DNA of 64,000 nucleotides from Orobanche coerulescens (GCA_033398695.1 CM065809.1:175078501-175142500); one strand, 5' to 3'; shown: positions 22,041 to 36,925, numbered from the stretch's first letter. Program-made: numbers and translations. Notes: generated by a model not told the origin, from the letters alone.

Positions 22041-23135
22041 TAACTGTGTTTAGCTCCTTCAAAATAATATTGGTCTGAGATTGATCTTATTAAATGTTTT
22101 GAATGTAATAATCATCAAAATACATTTTGAGTCAACAATCTCCCCCTTTTTGATGATGTCAAAACATTTAATTTATACCTGCAAAAACATTTTAAATGAT
22201 TCGAATCAAGTCATTCAATATTAGCGCACGCTAAGCAACTACAGTTAGCGCACGCTATACAATCCATATTAACGCGCGCTATCGATCTTTGACTTGGCTT
22301 CTCTGAACGATCACAAAGACTGTTGCAACGGTAAAATAGTATGGCTAGCGTGCGCTAGTCATGTATCAGTAGCGTGCGTTAACGTCTGGTCAACAAGTCT
22401 TCAATCTTGACTTTGAAAATGTCCGTTTGTCTCTCCAACGACTCTTTATCCAACGGCTAGATTTGAGATTAGCGTGCGCTAGCAAGTATGCATAGCGTGC
22501 GCTAGCATTAATTAATTCCAACTTTTCCAGATTTTGCGGATCTTCATTGACTCTTGGCTTCCAACGGTAGAAAATCAAACGGTAATATGCTGACTCCTTT
22601 TAGCGTGCGCTAATGCCTATACCTTAGCGTGCGCTAATAATTTCTTCGAACGACGTTACCTCGTAGCGTACGTAAGATCCTTGACATATTGAGTCCAGTA
22701 GCTACTGGACTATTGACCGTGATATCGGTAGCGTGCGCAAGAGCTGAGTAGTAACGTGCGTTATATCCTTGTTTTAGCGTACGTAAGTTGATGTATGTAG
22801 CGTGCGCAAGATCCATTTCCGATTTCCTTCCAAACCTCACTGTCTTCTGGAATAATGCGATAGCGTGCGTTAATATGGATTGTATAGCGTGCGCTAACTG
22901 TAGTTGCTTAGCGTGCGCTAACATTGAATGACTTGCGTGCGCTATCCATCAGGTGACTTCACTTGGCTGCAGCTGACTGTCTGGGTTGTACATGTATCTT
23001 TCGATAGCGTGCGCTACTAGTATATGGGTAGCGTGCGCTAACTGTGTTTAGCTCCTTCAAAATAATATTGGTCTGAGATTGATCTTATTAAATGTTTTGA
23101 ATGTAATAATCATCAAAATACATTTTGAGTCAACA
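22041..23135 (-). mobile_element. Minus-strand LTR pieces, polypurine tract and plus patch (unit 2)
   Basis: Same layout as unit 1: LTR start to 22137, polypurine tract at 22138-22152, a UTR fragment to about 22208, a plus-strand LTR patch (22209-22272), then minus-strand LTR ending at 23135. Confidence 0.8.
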
Positions 23136-23504
23136 ATCTCCCCCTTTTTGATGATGTCAAAACATTTAATTTATACCTGCAAAAACATTTTAAATGATTC
23201 GAATCAAGGCAACTTGTTCGATATATTAGTATATTTCGGTTTTTGGAGTATTCTCCCCCTTTTTGACATAAACAAAAAGGTACTCCCCCTGAATTGTTGC
23301 ATTATAACGAATATCAACGAAAATGCCATTATTCAAAGCGAAATTACGTAAATAACAATACTCGTAAACAACAAATACCAAATGAAGTGAAATGCGAATA
23401 TCATTAAGATGGAATTTCAAGCAATACATAGAGTTTTCATGACATGAGACATAAAGATTATTCGAACAATAAGATTCTACAATCAAGCATCAAAATCCTC
23501 AAAT
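23136..23504 (-). other. Minus-strand 3' UTR, unit 2
   Basis: Near-identical to 15304-15663. Confidence 0.7.
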
Positions 23505-24456
23505 CTAAGGAGCAGGGTCGGAAGAGGACGAGGGGAAAGGAAACGAAGGGTGTGTGAAACGGATGAAATCGGAGATCAACCCGCGCACTTCCCGGACTTC
23601 CGAACGTAGAGCCCGAACATCCTCTCGAATTTCAGCCTGAGAGGTCTCGATGCTCCGCATCCGAGCGCAAAGGTCGCTTTCCTCTTCCTCCGTGACAACA
23701 TCTCTCATCGGCGCTTCCTTTCAAGTGGGCTTCTCACGAACTCCCGGTTTGCATCTCTCGAAGAGTATGAGGTCCCCGCGAGTGATTTTCTCCTCTGCAG
23801 TAGGCATGCGCGATCCTTTTTCCACTTGGTCGTCGTCGCGAAGATACGGAATAGGATCCACCTCTGGCCGACGTCCGACATAGTGCATAGCCTTAAGCGA
23901 AGAGTCCAAATCTCATGACCGAGAGAGACGGGGATGCCTTTGTCTTTCGACAAATCGACGTGGTGAAAACCGAATATGGCCGTGAGAATGGAGCCATAAG
24001 GCATTCCACCTCATGAGCGAGACGCGTAGTTTTTCGACCGAAAAGGTCGCCCTTCACCTTCATCCATTGATGATGATATCGCAAAATTCACTTTATCATC
24101 ATTAAGAACTCGATACACCACATGCTTGTCGACTCCTAATTTGTCTTTGGGTATTCACCTTCGGCATTAAGCACTTTGTGAGAGCTACTAGGAGTAGACG
24201 AATGTTGATCCCAAAATCATTGTTTTCAAGAAATCGTCCGTTATGTCAATAATAAATTTTTGAGCTAAGGAACTCTTTGACATCGATTTCCCGACTCCAG
24301 ATCCTCGCAATAGTTTTTCCAGTGCACACAAATCCGCTTGATGATAAACCAAAAATTTGCGACAAAATATCCGAGGAAACTGTCACTCGTGTTCCTCCAA
24401 CAAAACTTCCTAAAACAAGGGATGAAGACCCTTCACCGTCGGCCATACGGAGTTCA
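23505..24456 (-). pseudogene. Env-like ORF, B type, truncated (unit 2)
   Basis: Same boundaries as 15664-16625 but with many one-base losses from about 23710 onward, so only short open pieces remain. It joins plus-strand gag 3' sequence at the same GAG junction. Confidence 0.8.
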
Positions 24457-27400
24457 TAATATCAATGTTCATTCAAAGTTAAGAACCATCAAAGTTAAGC
24501 AATATGGGTTCCTAAAGGGACAATTGTTCAATGCTATAAGCATAGTTAACTTGGAGGACCTAAACGGGCTTGGTACCAAACAACCGAGAAACTCTATTTT
24601 GTAGGTACCGCACCAAGGAAAAACAAGTGGTACATTGATAGCGGATGCTCAAGGCACATGTGCGGCTCCGAGGACTTATTTGAAGACCTCGAATATCAAG
24701 ATCAAGGACATGTGACCTTTGGAGATAATCAAAAGGGAAAAATCAAAGGCATCGGCAAAGTCGGTAAGAACCTTCTCCTTCTATCAACAAAGTATTGTTT
24801 GTTGAAGGTTTAATCTTCTTAGCGTTCGCAACTTTGCGATGAAGGTTTTAAAATTCTCTTTGAACAAACGCATCGCACGGCATTTAGAAATAATAAAATC
24901 GCATTCATCGGGTTGAGATGTGGAAACATCTATATTGTTGATCTTAATGATAAGAGTTCATTTAATGAAAAATGTCTTATTACTTTGGATGATAATGCAT
25001 ATCTATGGCATCGAAAATTGGGGCATACTTCTTTACCTATTATTTCTATTTTATCTAGACACGACCTTGTTCGTGGATTACCCAAACTCAAGTTTGATAG
25101 AAAGCATTTGTGTGAATCATGCATAAAAGGGAAACACACTCGAGAATCGTTTAAACCAAAATTCGAGGTTTCCACTAGTCGCGTTCTTGAACTCGCATAT
25201 GGATTTGATTGGGCCATCTAGACATGTTAGTTTAAATGGTAAACTTTACACTTTGGTTATTGTTGATGATTTCTCTCGATTTACTTGGGTTAGATTTTTA
25301 GCACATAAGGATGATGATGCATTTTCCGAATTCTCTAAATGGTGTCGTTTGGTATCAAATGAGAAAAACCTCTCCATAATTTCTATTCGCACCGATCACG
25401 GAGGTGAATTTGATTGCACTCCGTTTGAACTTTTATGTGATAAATATGGTATTAATCATAACTTTTCGGCTCCTAGAACACCTCAACAAAATGGAGTTGT
25501 TGAAAGGAAAAACCGATCTTTGGAAGAAATGTCGAGGACAATGCTTAATGAATACTCTCTTCCACGATATTTTTGGGCCGAAGCAATTTTTACGGCATGC
25601 TATGTGATTAACCGGGTTCACGTTCGTAGAACTCATCTTAAAACCCCGTATGAATTATGGAAGGGCAAAAAGCCCAATATTGCTTATTTTCATCCTTTTG
25701 GTTGCAATGTATTTATTTTGAACAATGGCAAGGATAACTTAGGCAAGTTTGATGCCAAATCCGACTCCGGAATATTTCTCGCTATCAGTACTAATAGCAA
25801 AGCATATCGTGTTTATAATATTAGAACGAATAAAGTCAAGAGTCCATACATGTTAAATTCAATGATATGATCTCACCCCGAGAAAGGTAGAATACTTTGA
25901 TGATGCGTACTTTTCCTGACCCTCACCCGAAGTGAAGAAAATTTCTAAATCGAAACGAACACAATCGTTGATTTACCGAAAGATCGAGGCACATCAAAGA
26001 CCATCCAAAGGATCTCGTGATTGGAAACATTGAAGACGGTGTTCAAACCCGAAGGAGAACCACCGAATTTATGGCTCATTGTGCTTTTGTATCCGAAATA
26101 GTTCCCAAGAATATATCCGAAGCTCTCGATGATGAAAGTTGGGTGATGGCAATGCAAGAAGAGCTAGTGCAATTCAAGCACAATAATGTATGGAATTTAG
26201 TTCCCGCTCCTAAAGATAAAACAATTATCGGAACTAAATGGGTACATAAAATCAAGAGTGACGGAGACGGCTATCCAATTCGAAATAAATCTCGTTTGGT
26301 CGCTCAAGGATATAATCAAGAGGAAGGTCTTGATTACGAAGAAAGTTTTGCTCCCGTGGCTCGACTCGAAGCCATTCGCTTGCTATGTGCATTTGCCGCC
26401 CATAAGAAGATCAAACTATTTCAAATGGATGTGAAAAGCGCATTGTTGAATGGGTTCATTCAAGAAGTCTACGTCAAGCAACCTCCCGGTTTTGAAGATC
26501 ATCATTTTCCGGATCATGTCTACAAGCTCAACAAGGCACTCTACGGGTTGAAGCAAGCACCCCGAGCATGGTATGATCGTTTAAGTCAATTTTTAATTGC
26601 AAATGATTATAAAAGAGGCAAAGTCGATAATACCTTGTTTGTTAAAATATTGAATGATGATATACTTGTATGCCAAATCTACGTTGATGACATTGTATTT
26701 GGAGCTACTAATGAATCTTTGTGCCAAGATTTTTCTAATCTTATGAAAGGAGAGTTCGAAATGAGTATGATGGGAGAATTAACGTTCTTCCTGCTTCAAA
26801 TCAAGCAATGCGAAGATGGAATTTTTATCCATCAAACGAAGTACTCAAACGACCTCCTCAAGAAATTCAATATGGAAAGTAGCAAGGTGATATCTACACC
26901 AATGTCTTCATCACTAAAGCTTGAGAAAGATGAAAATGGCAAATCCGTAGATCAAAATTATATCGAGGTATGATCTGATCTTTGTTATATTTGACTGCAT
27001 CTAGGCCAGATATAATATTTGCTACATGTCTATGTGCTCGATTCCAAGCTAATCCCAAGGAATCACATTTAACTGCTTGCAAACGCATTTTTCGTTACTT
27101 GAAAGGAACTATTGGACTAGGTCTATGGTATCCTTCTTGCTTGGATTTTAATTTAATTGCATATAGTGACGCCGATTTCGGCGGATGTAAAATTGACAAA
27201 AAGAGTACTAGTGGTACATGTCATTTTGTTGGATCATGTTTAATATCTGGGAAGTAAAAGCAAACCAAAGGTAGCATTGTCATTTGAGGCCGAATATGTC
27301 GCTGCAGGGAGCGCCTGCGCTCAAGTGTTATGGATTAAAAATCAACTCCGCGACTACGACATACATTTTGAAAATACCCCTATCCTATGTGATAACACTA

Positions 27401-27621
27401 GTGCAATTAATTTGATCAAAAATCCTGTGTTGCATAGTAGAACCAAACATATAGATATTAGACATCACTTTCTACGTGATCATGTTCAGAAAAAAGATAT
27501 CTGTTTGATTTTTGTCGGGACGAAGGACCAACTTGCTGATATTTTTACAAAACCTCTTCCCGGAGAATCATTTAATTCCATTCGTTTACAACTTGGTATG
27601 GGACATGTAGACAACTTTTGA
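24457..27621 (+). pseudogene. pol: Pol copy, unit 3
   Basis: A-type pol. Short deletions break the protease region (about 24500-24830). Integrase (24913-25870) is nearly open with one break at about 25193. RT is open from 26017 to 26973 and includes YVDD, followed by a break at about 26960-26985 and RNase H in two frames to 27621. Confidence 0.85.
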
Positions 27622-28000
27622 AATAAGTTTACTACTCAAAATATCAAAATCCCTGATTCGGTTCACTCGCTAGCGCACGCTAGCTTCACTTTCTTAACGC
27701 GCGCTAAAACTTGCTTTCGATAGCGTACGCTAATTTCACTCCATTGCGTACGCTAATTAAAATCTCTTCAAATTCCTTATTCGCCATCGATACCCAAAGA
27801 AGCTTTTCATTTTATACCTAACGTACGCTAACTCTTGGTTCCTAGCGTACGCTAACTAAAAATCCGTTGACTATATATATTCCGTACAACCCAGAAACAC
27901 ACTCATCCTTTCTAACGCACGCAATCGTAAGAACACTCTTTTCAGAGAAATCCTAGCCGCTAATCGGATTCTTCAAACTTCCTCAATTCCTCTCCGATTG
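27622..28000 (+). repeat. pol/env-like spacer, unit 3
   Basis: Same palindrome cluster as the other spacers; sequence close to copy A. Confidence 0.7.
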
Positions 28001-29240
28001 ATGTTGAGCAAGAATCGACAAGCCATGGGAAAAACATACAATAACCTAAAACGTCCTCTCAACGCACAATATGATGCGACTCGATTCATCTCATCCACCG
28101 CATCGAGGGTATTCTTTGAAATCCTTCCACAAGAACACACTACGGACTGTTATTTCTTCAATCTTTCGAGTCCTGAACGGTAAATATCGATATCTCTAAT
28201 TTCTTCTCTTCGCTTGGAATCGCCCGCTTTGTAGAATGTAAAAACCCCATTTTCCCTGAACTTGTCCGAGAATTCTACGCCAATCTCCATGTGGCCGACA
28301 GTGAAGGGTCTTCATCCCTTGTTTTAGGAAGTTTTGTTGGAGGAACACGAGTGACAGTTTCCTCGGATATTTTGTCGCAAATTTTTGGTTTATCATCCGA
28401 CGGATTTGTGTGTACTGGAAAAACTATTGCCGAGGATACTGGAGTCGGGGAAATCGATGTCAAAGAATTCCTTAGCTCAAAAGCTGTTATTGACATAACG
28501 GACGATTTCTTCGAAAACAATGATTTTGGGATCAACATTCGTCTACTCCTAGTAGCTCTCACAAAGTGCTTAATGCCGAAGGTGAATACCCAGCACAAAT
28601 TAGTGGGAGTCGACAAGCATGTGGTGTATCGAGTTCTTAATGATGATAAAGTGAATTTTGCCGATATCATCATCAGCTGGATGAAGGTGAAGGGCGACCT
28701 TTTTCGGTCGAAAAACTACGCATCTCGCTCCCGCAAGGCTGGAATGCCTTATGGCTCCATTCTCACGGCCATATTCGCCACCACGTCGATTTGTCGAAAG
28801 ACAAGGCCGCCCCTGCCTCTCTCTTGGCCATGAGATTTCGGACTCTTCGCTAAGGCTATGCACTATGTCCTGACGTCCAACCGAGGCCGGATCCTATTCC
28901 CGTATCTTCGCGATTTACGACCAAGTGGAAAAAGAATCGCGCATGCCTACCGCAGAGGAGAAAATCACTCACGGACCTCATACTCTTCGAGAGATGCAAA
29001 CCGAGGAGTTCGTGAGGAAGCCCACTTCAAAGGGAAGCACCCGATGAGAGATGTTGTCACGGAGGAAGAGGAAAGCAACCTTTGCGCTCGGATGCGGAGC
29101 ATCGAGACCTCTCAGCCAAATTCGAGAGGATGTTCGGCTCTACGCTCAAAGTCCGGAAGTGCGCGGGTTGATCTCCGATTTCATCCGTTTCACACCCTTC
29201 GCTTCCTTTCCTCGTCCTCTTCCGACCCTGCTCCTTAGAT
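28001..29240 (+). pseudogene. Env-like ORF, A type (unit 3)
   Basis: Broken at about 28175 by a one-base loss, then open for 180 codons from 28291. The C-terminal part from about 28800 is heavily disrupted by small deletions. Confidence 0.75.
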
Positions 29241-29590
29241 TTGAGGATTTTGATGCTTGATTGTAGAATCTTATTGTTCGAATAATCTTTATGTCTCATG
29301 TCATGAAAACTCTATGTATTGCTTGAAATTCCATCTTAATGATATTCGCATTTCACTTCATTTGGTATTTATTGTTTACGAGTATTGTTATTTACGTAAT
29401 TTCGCTTTGAATAATGGCATTTTCGTTGATATTCGTTATAATGCAACAATTCAGGGGGAGTACCTTTTTGTTTATGTCAAAAAGGGGAGAATACTCCAAA
29501 AGCGAAATATACTAATATATCGAACAAGTTGCCTTGATTCAATCATTTAAAATGTTTTTGCAGTATAAATTAAATGTTTTGACATCATAT
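29241..29590 (+). other. 3' UTR, unit 3
   Basis: Same as earlier units, with one G lost from the second polypurine tract. Confidence 0.65.
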
Positions 29591-29591
29591 A

Positions 29592-29803
29592 TGGTAAGGC
29601 GCTACCCATATACTAGTAGCGCACGCTATCGAAAGATACATGTACAATGCATAAACAGTGAAGTCACCTGATGGATAGCGCACGTTATCCATATGCGTGC
29701 GCTATCCATCAGGTGACTTCACTTGGCTGCAGCTGACTGTCTGGGCTGTACATGTATCTTTCGATAGCGTGCGCTACTAGTATATGGGTAGCGTTCGCTA
29801 AAT
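29592..29803. repeat. Hairpin of inverted LTR segments (unit 3)
   Basis: Same fold-back arrangement; the plus arm has lost bases around 29642-29660 while the minus arm is clean. Confidence 0.75.
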
Positions 29804-30882
29804 GTGTTTAGCTCCTTCAAAATAATATTGGTCTGAGATTGATCTTATTAAATGTTTTGAATGTAATAATCATCAAAATACATTTTGAGTCAACAATCTC
29901 CCCCTTTTTGATGATGTCAAAACATTTAATTTATACCTGCAAAAACATTTTAAATGATTCGAATCAAGTCATTCAATATTAGCGCACGCTAAGCAACTAC
30001 AGTTAGCGCACGCTATACAATCCATATTAACGCGCGCTATCGATCTTTGACTTGGCTTCTCTGAACGATCACAAAGACTGTTGCAACGGTAAAATAGTAT
30101 GGCTAGCGTGCGCTAGTCATGTATCGCAGCGTGCGTTAACGCCTGTCAACAAGTCTTCAATCTTGACTTTGAAAATGTCCGCTTGTCTCTCCAACGACTC
30201 TTTATCCAACGGCTAGATTTGAGATTAGCGTGCGCTAGCAAGTATGCATAGCGTGCGCTAAAGATTAATTAATTCCAACTTTTCCAGATTTTGCGGATCT
30301 TCATCGACTTCGCTTCCAACGGTAGAAAATCAAACGGTAATATGTCGACTCCTTTTAGGCGCTAATGCTCATACCTTAGCGTGCGCTAATAATTTCTTTC
30401 AAGAACGACGTTACTCGTAGCGACGTAAGATCCTCGACATATCGAGTCCAGTAGCTACCGGACTATCGACCGTGATATCGGTAGCGTGCGCAAGAGCCGA
30501 GTAGTAACGTGCGTTATATCCTTGTTTTAGCGTCGTAAGTTGATGTATGTAGCGTGCGCAAGATCCATTTCCGATTTCCTTCCAAACCTCACCGTCTTCG
30601 GAATAATGCGATAGCGTGCGTTAATATGGATCATTGTATAGCGGCGCTAATCAGAGTTGCTTAGCGTGCGCTAACATCAATGACTTGCGGCGCTATCCAT
30701 CGTGTGACTTCACTGGCCGCAAATGATCTGCAGGTTGTACATGTATCTTTCGATAGCGTGCGCTACTAGTATATGGGTAGCGTGCGCTAACCGTGTTTAG
30801 CTCCTTCAAAATAATATCGTCCGAGATTGATCTTATTAAATGTTTTGAATGTAATAATCATCAAAATACATTTGAGTCAACA
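29804..30882 (-). mobile_element. Minus-strand LTR pieces, polypurine tract and plus patch (unit 3)
   Basis: LTR start to 29895, plus-strand patch at about 29968-30038, then minus-strand LTR to 30882. From about 30125 many TG-to-CG changes and G losses appear. Confidence 0.75.
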
Positions 30883-31235
30883 ATCTCCCCTTTTTGATGA
30901 TGTCAAAACATTTAATTTATACCGCAAAAACATTTTAAATGATTCAATCAAGGCAACTTGTTCGATATATTAGTATATTTCGGTTGAGTATTCTCCCCTT
31001 TTGACATAAACAAAAAGGTACTCCCTGAATTGTTGCATTATAACGAATATCAACGAAAATGCCATTATTCAAAGCGAAATTACGTAAATAACAATACTCG
31101 TAAACAACAAATACCAAATGAAGTGAAATGCGAATATCATTAAGATGGAATTTCAAGCAATACATAGAGTTTTCATGACATGAGACATAAAGATTATTCG
31201 AACAATAAGATTCTACAATCAAGCATCAAAATCCT
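30883..31235 (-). other. Minus-strand 3' UTR, unit 3
   Basis: Same as other minus-strand UTRs, with shortened C runs where the polypurine tracts should be. Confidence 0.65.
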
Positions 31236-32185
31236 CAAATCTAAGGAGCAGGGTCGGAAGAGGACGAGGGAAAAGGAACGAAGGGTGTGTGAAACGGATG
31301 AAATCGGAGATCAACCCGCGCACTTCCCGGACTTCCGAACGTAGAGCCCGAACATCCTCTCGAATTTCAGCCTGAGAGGTCTCGATGCTCCGCATCCGAG
31401 CGCAAAGGTCGCTTTCCTCTTCCTCCGTGACAACATCTCTCATCGGCGCTTCCTTTCGGGTGGGCTTCCTCACGAACTCCCCGTTTGCATCTCTCGAAGA
31501 GTATGAGGTCCCCTGCGAGTGATTTTCTCCTCTCGCAGAGGCATGCGCGATCCTTTTCCACTTGGTCGTCCGCGAAGATACGGAATAGGATCCACTCGGT
31601 TGACGTCCTGACATAGTGCATAGCCTTAAGCGAAGAGTCCAAATCTCATGACCGAGAGAGACGGGGATGCCTTTGTCTTTCGACAAATCGACGTGGTGAA
31701 AACCGAATACGGCCGTGAGAATGGAGCCATAAGGCATTCCAGCCAAGGGAGCGAGACGCGTAGTTTTTCGACCGAAAAGGTCGCCTTCACCTTCATCCAC
31801 CGATGATGATATCGCAAAATTCACTTTATCATCATTAAGAACTCGATACACCACATGCTTGTCGACTCCCACTAATTTGTGCCGGGTATTCACCTTCTGC
31901 ATTAAGCACTTTGTGAGAGCTACTAGAGTAGACGAATGTTGATCCCAAAATCATTGTTTTCAAGAAATCGTCCGTTATGTCAATAATAAATTTTCGAGCT
32001 AAGGAACTCTTTGACATCGATTTCCCGACTCCAGTATCCTCGCAATAGTTTTTCCAGCACACAAACTGGCTTGATGATAAACCAAAAATTTGCGACAAAA
32101 TATCCGAGGAAACTGTCACTCGTGTTCCTCCAACAAAACTTCCTAAAACAAGGGATGAAGACCCTTCACTGTCGGCCACATGGAG
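31236..32185 (-). pseudogene. Env-like ORF, B type, truncated (unit 3)
   Basis: Same truncation as units 1 and 2; several frames, 227 codons at best. The B-type KGIPVSLGHE variant is retained. Confidence 0.75.
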
Positions 32186-35100
32186 TTCATAATATCAATG
32201 TTCATTCAAAGTTAAGAACCATCAAAGTTAAGCAAATATGGGTTCCTAAAGGGACAATTGTTCCGAATGCTATAAGCATAGTTAACTTTGGAGGACCCAA
32301 ACGGGCTTGGGTACCGAAACAACCGAGAAACTCTATTTTCAGGTACCGCACCAAGGAAAAACAAGTGGTACATTGATAGCGGATGCTCAAGGCACATGTG
32401 CGGCTCCGAGGACTTATTTGAAGACCTCGAATATCAAGATCAAGGACATGTGACCTTTGGAGATAATCAAAAGGGAAAAATCAAAGGCATCGGCAAAGTC
32501 GGTAAGGAACCTTCTCCTTCTATCAACAAAGTATTGTTTGTTGAAGGTTTAATCTTCTTAGCGTTTCGCAACTTTGCGATGAAGGTTTTAAAATTCTCTT
32601 TGAACAAACGCATTGCACGGCATTTAGAAATAATAAAATTGCATTCATTGGGTTGAGATGTGGAAACATCTATATTGTTGATCTTAATGATAAGAGTTCA
32701 TTTAATGAAAAATGTCTTATTACTTTGGATGATAATGCATATCTATGGCATCGAAAATTGGGGCATACTTCTTTACCTATTATTTCTATTTTATCTAGAC
32801 ACGACCTTGTTCGTGGATTACCCAAACTCAAGTTTGATAGAAAGCATTTGTGTGAATCATGCATAAAAGGGAAACACACTCGAGAATCGTTTAAACCAAA
32901 ATTCGAGGTTTCCACTAGATCGCGTTCTTGAACTCGCATACGGATTTGATTGGGCCATCTAGACATGTTAGTTTAAATGGTAAACTTTACACTTTGGTTA
33001 TTGTTGATGATTTCTCTCGATTTACTGGGTTAGATTTTTAGACATAAGGATGATGATGCATTTTCCGAATTCTCTAAATGGTGTCGTTTGGTATCAAATG
33101 AGAAAACCTCTCCATAATTTCTATTCGCACCGATCACGAGGTGAATTTGATTGCACTCCGTTTGAACTTTTATGTGATAAATATGGTATTAATCATAACT
33201 TTTCGGCTCTAGAACACCTCAACAAAATGGAGTTGTTGAAAGGAAAACCGATCTTTGGAAGAAATGTCGAGGACAATGCTTAATGAATACTCTCTTCCAC
33301 GATATTTTTGGGCGAAGCAATTTTTACGGCATGCTATGTGATTAACCGGGTTCACGTCGTAGAACTCATCTTAAAACCCCGTATGAATTATGGAAGGGCA
33401 AAAAGCCCAATATTGCTTATTTTCATCCTTTTGGTTGCAATGTATTTATTTTGAACAATGGCAAGGATAACTTAGGCAAGTTTGATGCCAAATCCGACTC
33501 CTAATATTTTCGCTATCAGTACTAATAGCAAAGCATATCGTGTTTATAATATTAGAACGAATAAAGTCAAGAGTCCATACATGTTAAATTCAATGATATG
33601 ATCTCACCCCGAGAAAGGTAGAATACTTTGATGATGCAGTACTTTTCCGACCCCTCACCCAAGTGAAGAAAATTTCTAAATCGAAACGAACACAATCGTT
33701 GATTTACCGAAAGATCGAGGCACATCAAAGACCATCCAAAGGATCTCGTGATTGGAAACATTGAAGACGGTGTTCAAACCCGAAGGAGAACCACCGAATT
33801 TATGGCTCATTGTGCTTTCAGATCCGAAATAGTTCCCAAGAATATATCCAAGCTCTCGATGATGAAAGTCATGATGGCAATGCAAGAAGAGCTAGTGCAA
33901 TTCAAGCACAATAATGTATGGAATTTAGTTCCCGCTCCTAAAGATAAAACAATTATCTAACTAAATGGGTACATAAAATCAAGAGTGACGAGACGGCTAT
34001 CCAATTCAAATAAATCTCGTTTGTCGCTCAAGGATATAATCAAGAGGAAGGTCTTGATTACGAAGAAAGTTTTGCTCCCGTGGCTCGACTCGCCATTCGC
34101 TTGCTATGTGCATTTGCCGCCCATAAGAAGATCAAACTATTTCAAATGGATGTGAAAAGCGCATTGTTGAACGGGTTCATTCAAGAAGAAGTCTACGCCA
34201 AGCAACCTCCCGCTTTGAAGATCATCATTTTCCTGATCATGTCTACAAGCTCAACAAGGCACTCTACGGTCAAGCAAGCACCCGAGCATGGTATGATCGT
34301 TTAAGTCAATTTTTAATTGCAAATGATTATAAAAGAGGCAAAGTCGATAATACCTTGTTTGTTAAAATATGAATGATGATATACTTGTATGCCAAATCTA
34401 CGTTGATGACATCAGATTGGAGCTACTAATGAATCTTTGTGCCAAGATTTTTCTAATCTTATGAAAGGAGAGTTCAAATGAGTATGATGGGAGAATTAAC
34501 GTTCTTCCTGCTTCAAATCAAGCAATGCGAAGATGGAATTTTTATCCATCAAACGAAGTACTCAAACGACCTCCTCAAGAAATTCAATATGGAAAGTAGC
34601 AAGGTGATATCTACACCAATGTCTTCATCACTAAAGCTTGAGAAAGATGAAAATGGCAAATCCGTAGATCAAAATTATATCGAGGTATGATCTGATCTTT
34701 GTTATATTCGATCGCATCTAGCGGATATAATATTTGCTACATGTCTATGTGCTCGATTCCAAGCTAATCCCAAGGAATCACATTTAACCGCTTGCAAACG
34801 CATTTTTCGTTACTTGAAAGGAACTATCGACTAGGTCTATGGTATCCTTCTTGCTCGATTTTAATTTAATCGCATATAGTGACGCCGATTTCGCGGATGT
34901 AAAATTGACAAAAAGAGTACTAGTGGTACATGTCATTTTGTCGATCATGTTTAATATCTGGGAAGTAAAAAGCAAACCAAGCAGAAGATTGTCTACAAAT
35001 GAGGCCGAATATGTCGTCGCAGGAGCGCCTGCGCCAAGTGTTATGGATTAAAAATCAACTCCGCGACTACGACATACATTTTGAAAATACCCTATCCTAC

Positions 35101-35330
35101 GTGATAACACTAAAGGCAATTAATTTGATCAAAAATCTCGTGTTGCATAGTAGAACCAAACATATAGATATTAGACATCACTTTCTACGTGATCATGTTC
35201 GTAAAAGATATCTGCTTGATTTTTGTCGGACGAAGGACCAACTTGTCGATATTTTTACAAAACCTCTTCCCGAGAATCATTTAATTCCATTCGCTTACAA
35301 CTTGGTATGGGACATGTAGACAACTTTTGA
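32186..35330 (+). pseudogene. pol: Pol copy, unit 4 (heavily corrupted)
   Basis: The protease motif [13 protein letters not shown] is in frame with upstream sequence in the piece from 32288. Integrase, RT and RNase H are all recognisable but cut into about ten short frames by one- and two-base losses. Confidence 0.8.
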
Positions 35331-35703
35331 AATAAGTTTACTACTCAAAATATCAAAATCCCCGATTCGTTCACTCGCTAGCGCACGCTAGCTTCACTTT
35401 CTTAACGCGCGCTAAAACTTGCTTCGATAACAGACGCTAATTTCACTCCATCACAGACGCTAATTAAAATCTCTTCAAATTCCTTATTCACATCGATACC
35501 CAAAGAAGCTTTTCATTTTATACCTAACGACGCTAACTCTGTTCCTAGCGTACGCTAACTAAAAATCCGTTGACTATATATATTCCGTACAACCCAGAAA
35601 CACACTCATCCTTTCTAACGCACGCAATCGTAAGAACACTCTTTTCAGAGAAATCCTAGCCGCTAATCGGATTCTTCAAACTTCCTCAATTCCTCTCCGA
35701 TTG
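35331..35703 (+). repeat. pol/env-like spacer, unit 4
   Basis: Same spacer, with several palindromes damaged (for example ACAGACGCTA for GCGTACGCTA). Confidence 0.65.
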
Positions 35704-36925
35704 ATGTTGAGCAAGAATCGACAAGCCATGGGAAAAACATACAATAACCTAAAACGTCCTCTCAACGCACAATATGATGCGACTCGATTCATCTCATCCA
35801 CCGCATCGAGGGTATTCTTTGAAATCCTTCCACAAGAACACATTACGGACTGTTATTTCTTCAATCTTTCGAGTCCTGAACGGTAAATATCGATATCTCT
35901 AATTTCTTCTCTTCGTTTGGAATCGCCGCTTTGTAGAATGTAAAAACCCCATTTTCCCGAACTTGTCCGAGAATTCTACGCCAATCTCCATGTGGCCGAC
36001 AATGAAGGGTCTTCATCCCTTGTTTTAGAAGTTTTGTCGAGGAACACGAGTGACGCTTCTGATATTTTGTCGCAAATTTTCGTTTATCATCCGACGGATT
36101 TGTGTGTACCGGAAAACTATTGCCGAGGATACCGGAGTCGGGAAATCGATGTCAAAGAATTCCTTAGCTCAAAAGTCGTTATTGACATAACGGACGATTT
36201 CTTCAAAACAATGATTTTGGGATCAACATTCGCCTACTCCTAGTAGCTCTCACAAAGTGCTTAATGCAAGGTGAATACCAAAGACAAATTAGTGGGAGTC
36301 GACAAGCATGTGGTGTATCGAGTTCTTAATGATGATAAAGTGAATTTTGCCGATATCATCATCACCGGATGAAGGTGAAGGGCGACCTTTTCGGTCGAAA
36401 ACTACGCATCTCGCTCCCGCAAGGCCGAATGCCTTATGGCTCCATTCTCACGGCCATATTCGCCACCACGCCGATTTGTCGAAAGACAAGGCCGCCCCTG
36501 CCTCTCTCTTGGCCATGAGATTTCTGACTCTTCGCTTAAGGCTACGCACTATGTCCGGACGTCCAACCGAGGTCGATCCTATTCCCGTATCTTCGCGATT
36601 TACGACCAAGTGGAAAAAGGATCGCGCATGCCACCGCAGAGGAGAAAATCACTCACGGGACCTCATACTCTTCGAGAGATGCAAACCGAGGAGTTCGTGA
36701 GGAAGCCCACTTCAAAGGGAAGCGCCCGATGAGAGATGTTGTCACGGAGGAAGAGGAAAGCGACTTTGCGCTCGGATGCGGAGCATCGAGACCTCTCAGC
36801 CGAAATTCGAGAGGATGTTCGGCTCTACGCTCGGAAGTCCGGGAAGTGCGCGGTTGATCTCCGATTTCATCCGCTTCACACACCCTTCGCCTTTTCCTCG
36901 CCCTCTTCCGACCTCGCTCCTTAGA
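35704..36925 (+). pseudogene. Env-like ORF, A type (unit 4)
   Basis: Full-length homology with the other copies, but no frame over about 120 codons. Losses are concentrated at GG and TTGG sites. Confidence 0.75.
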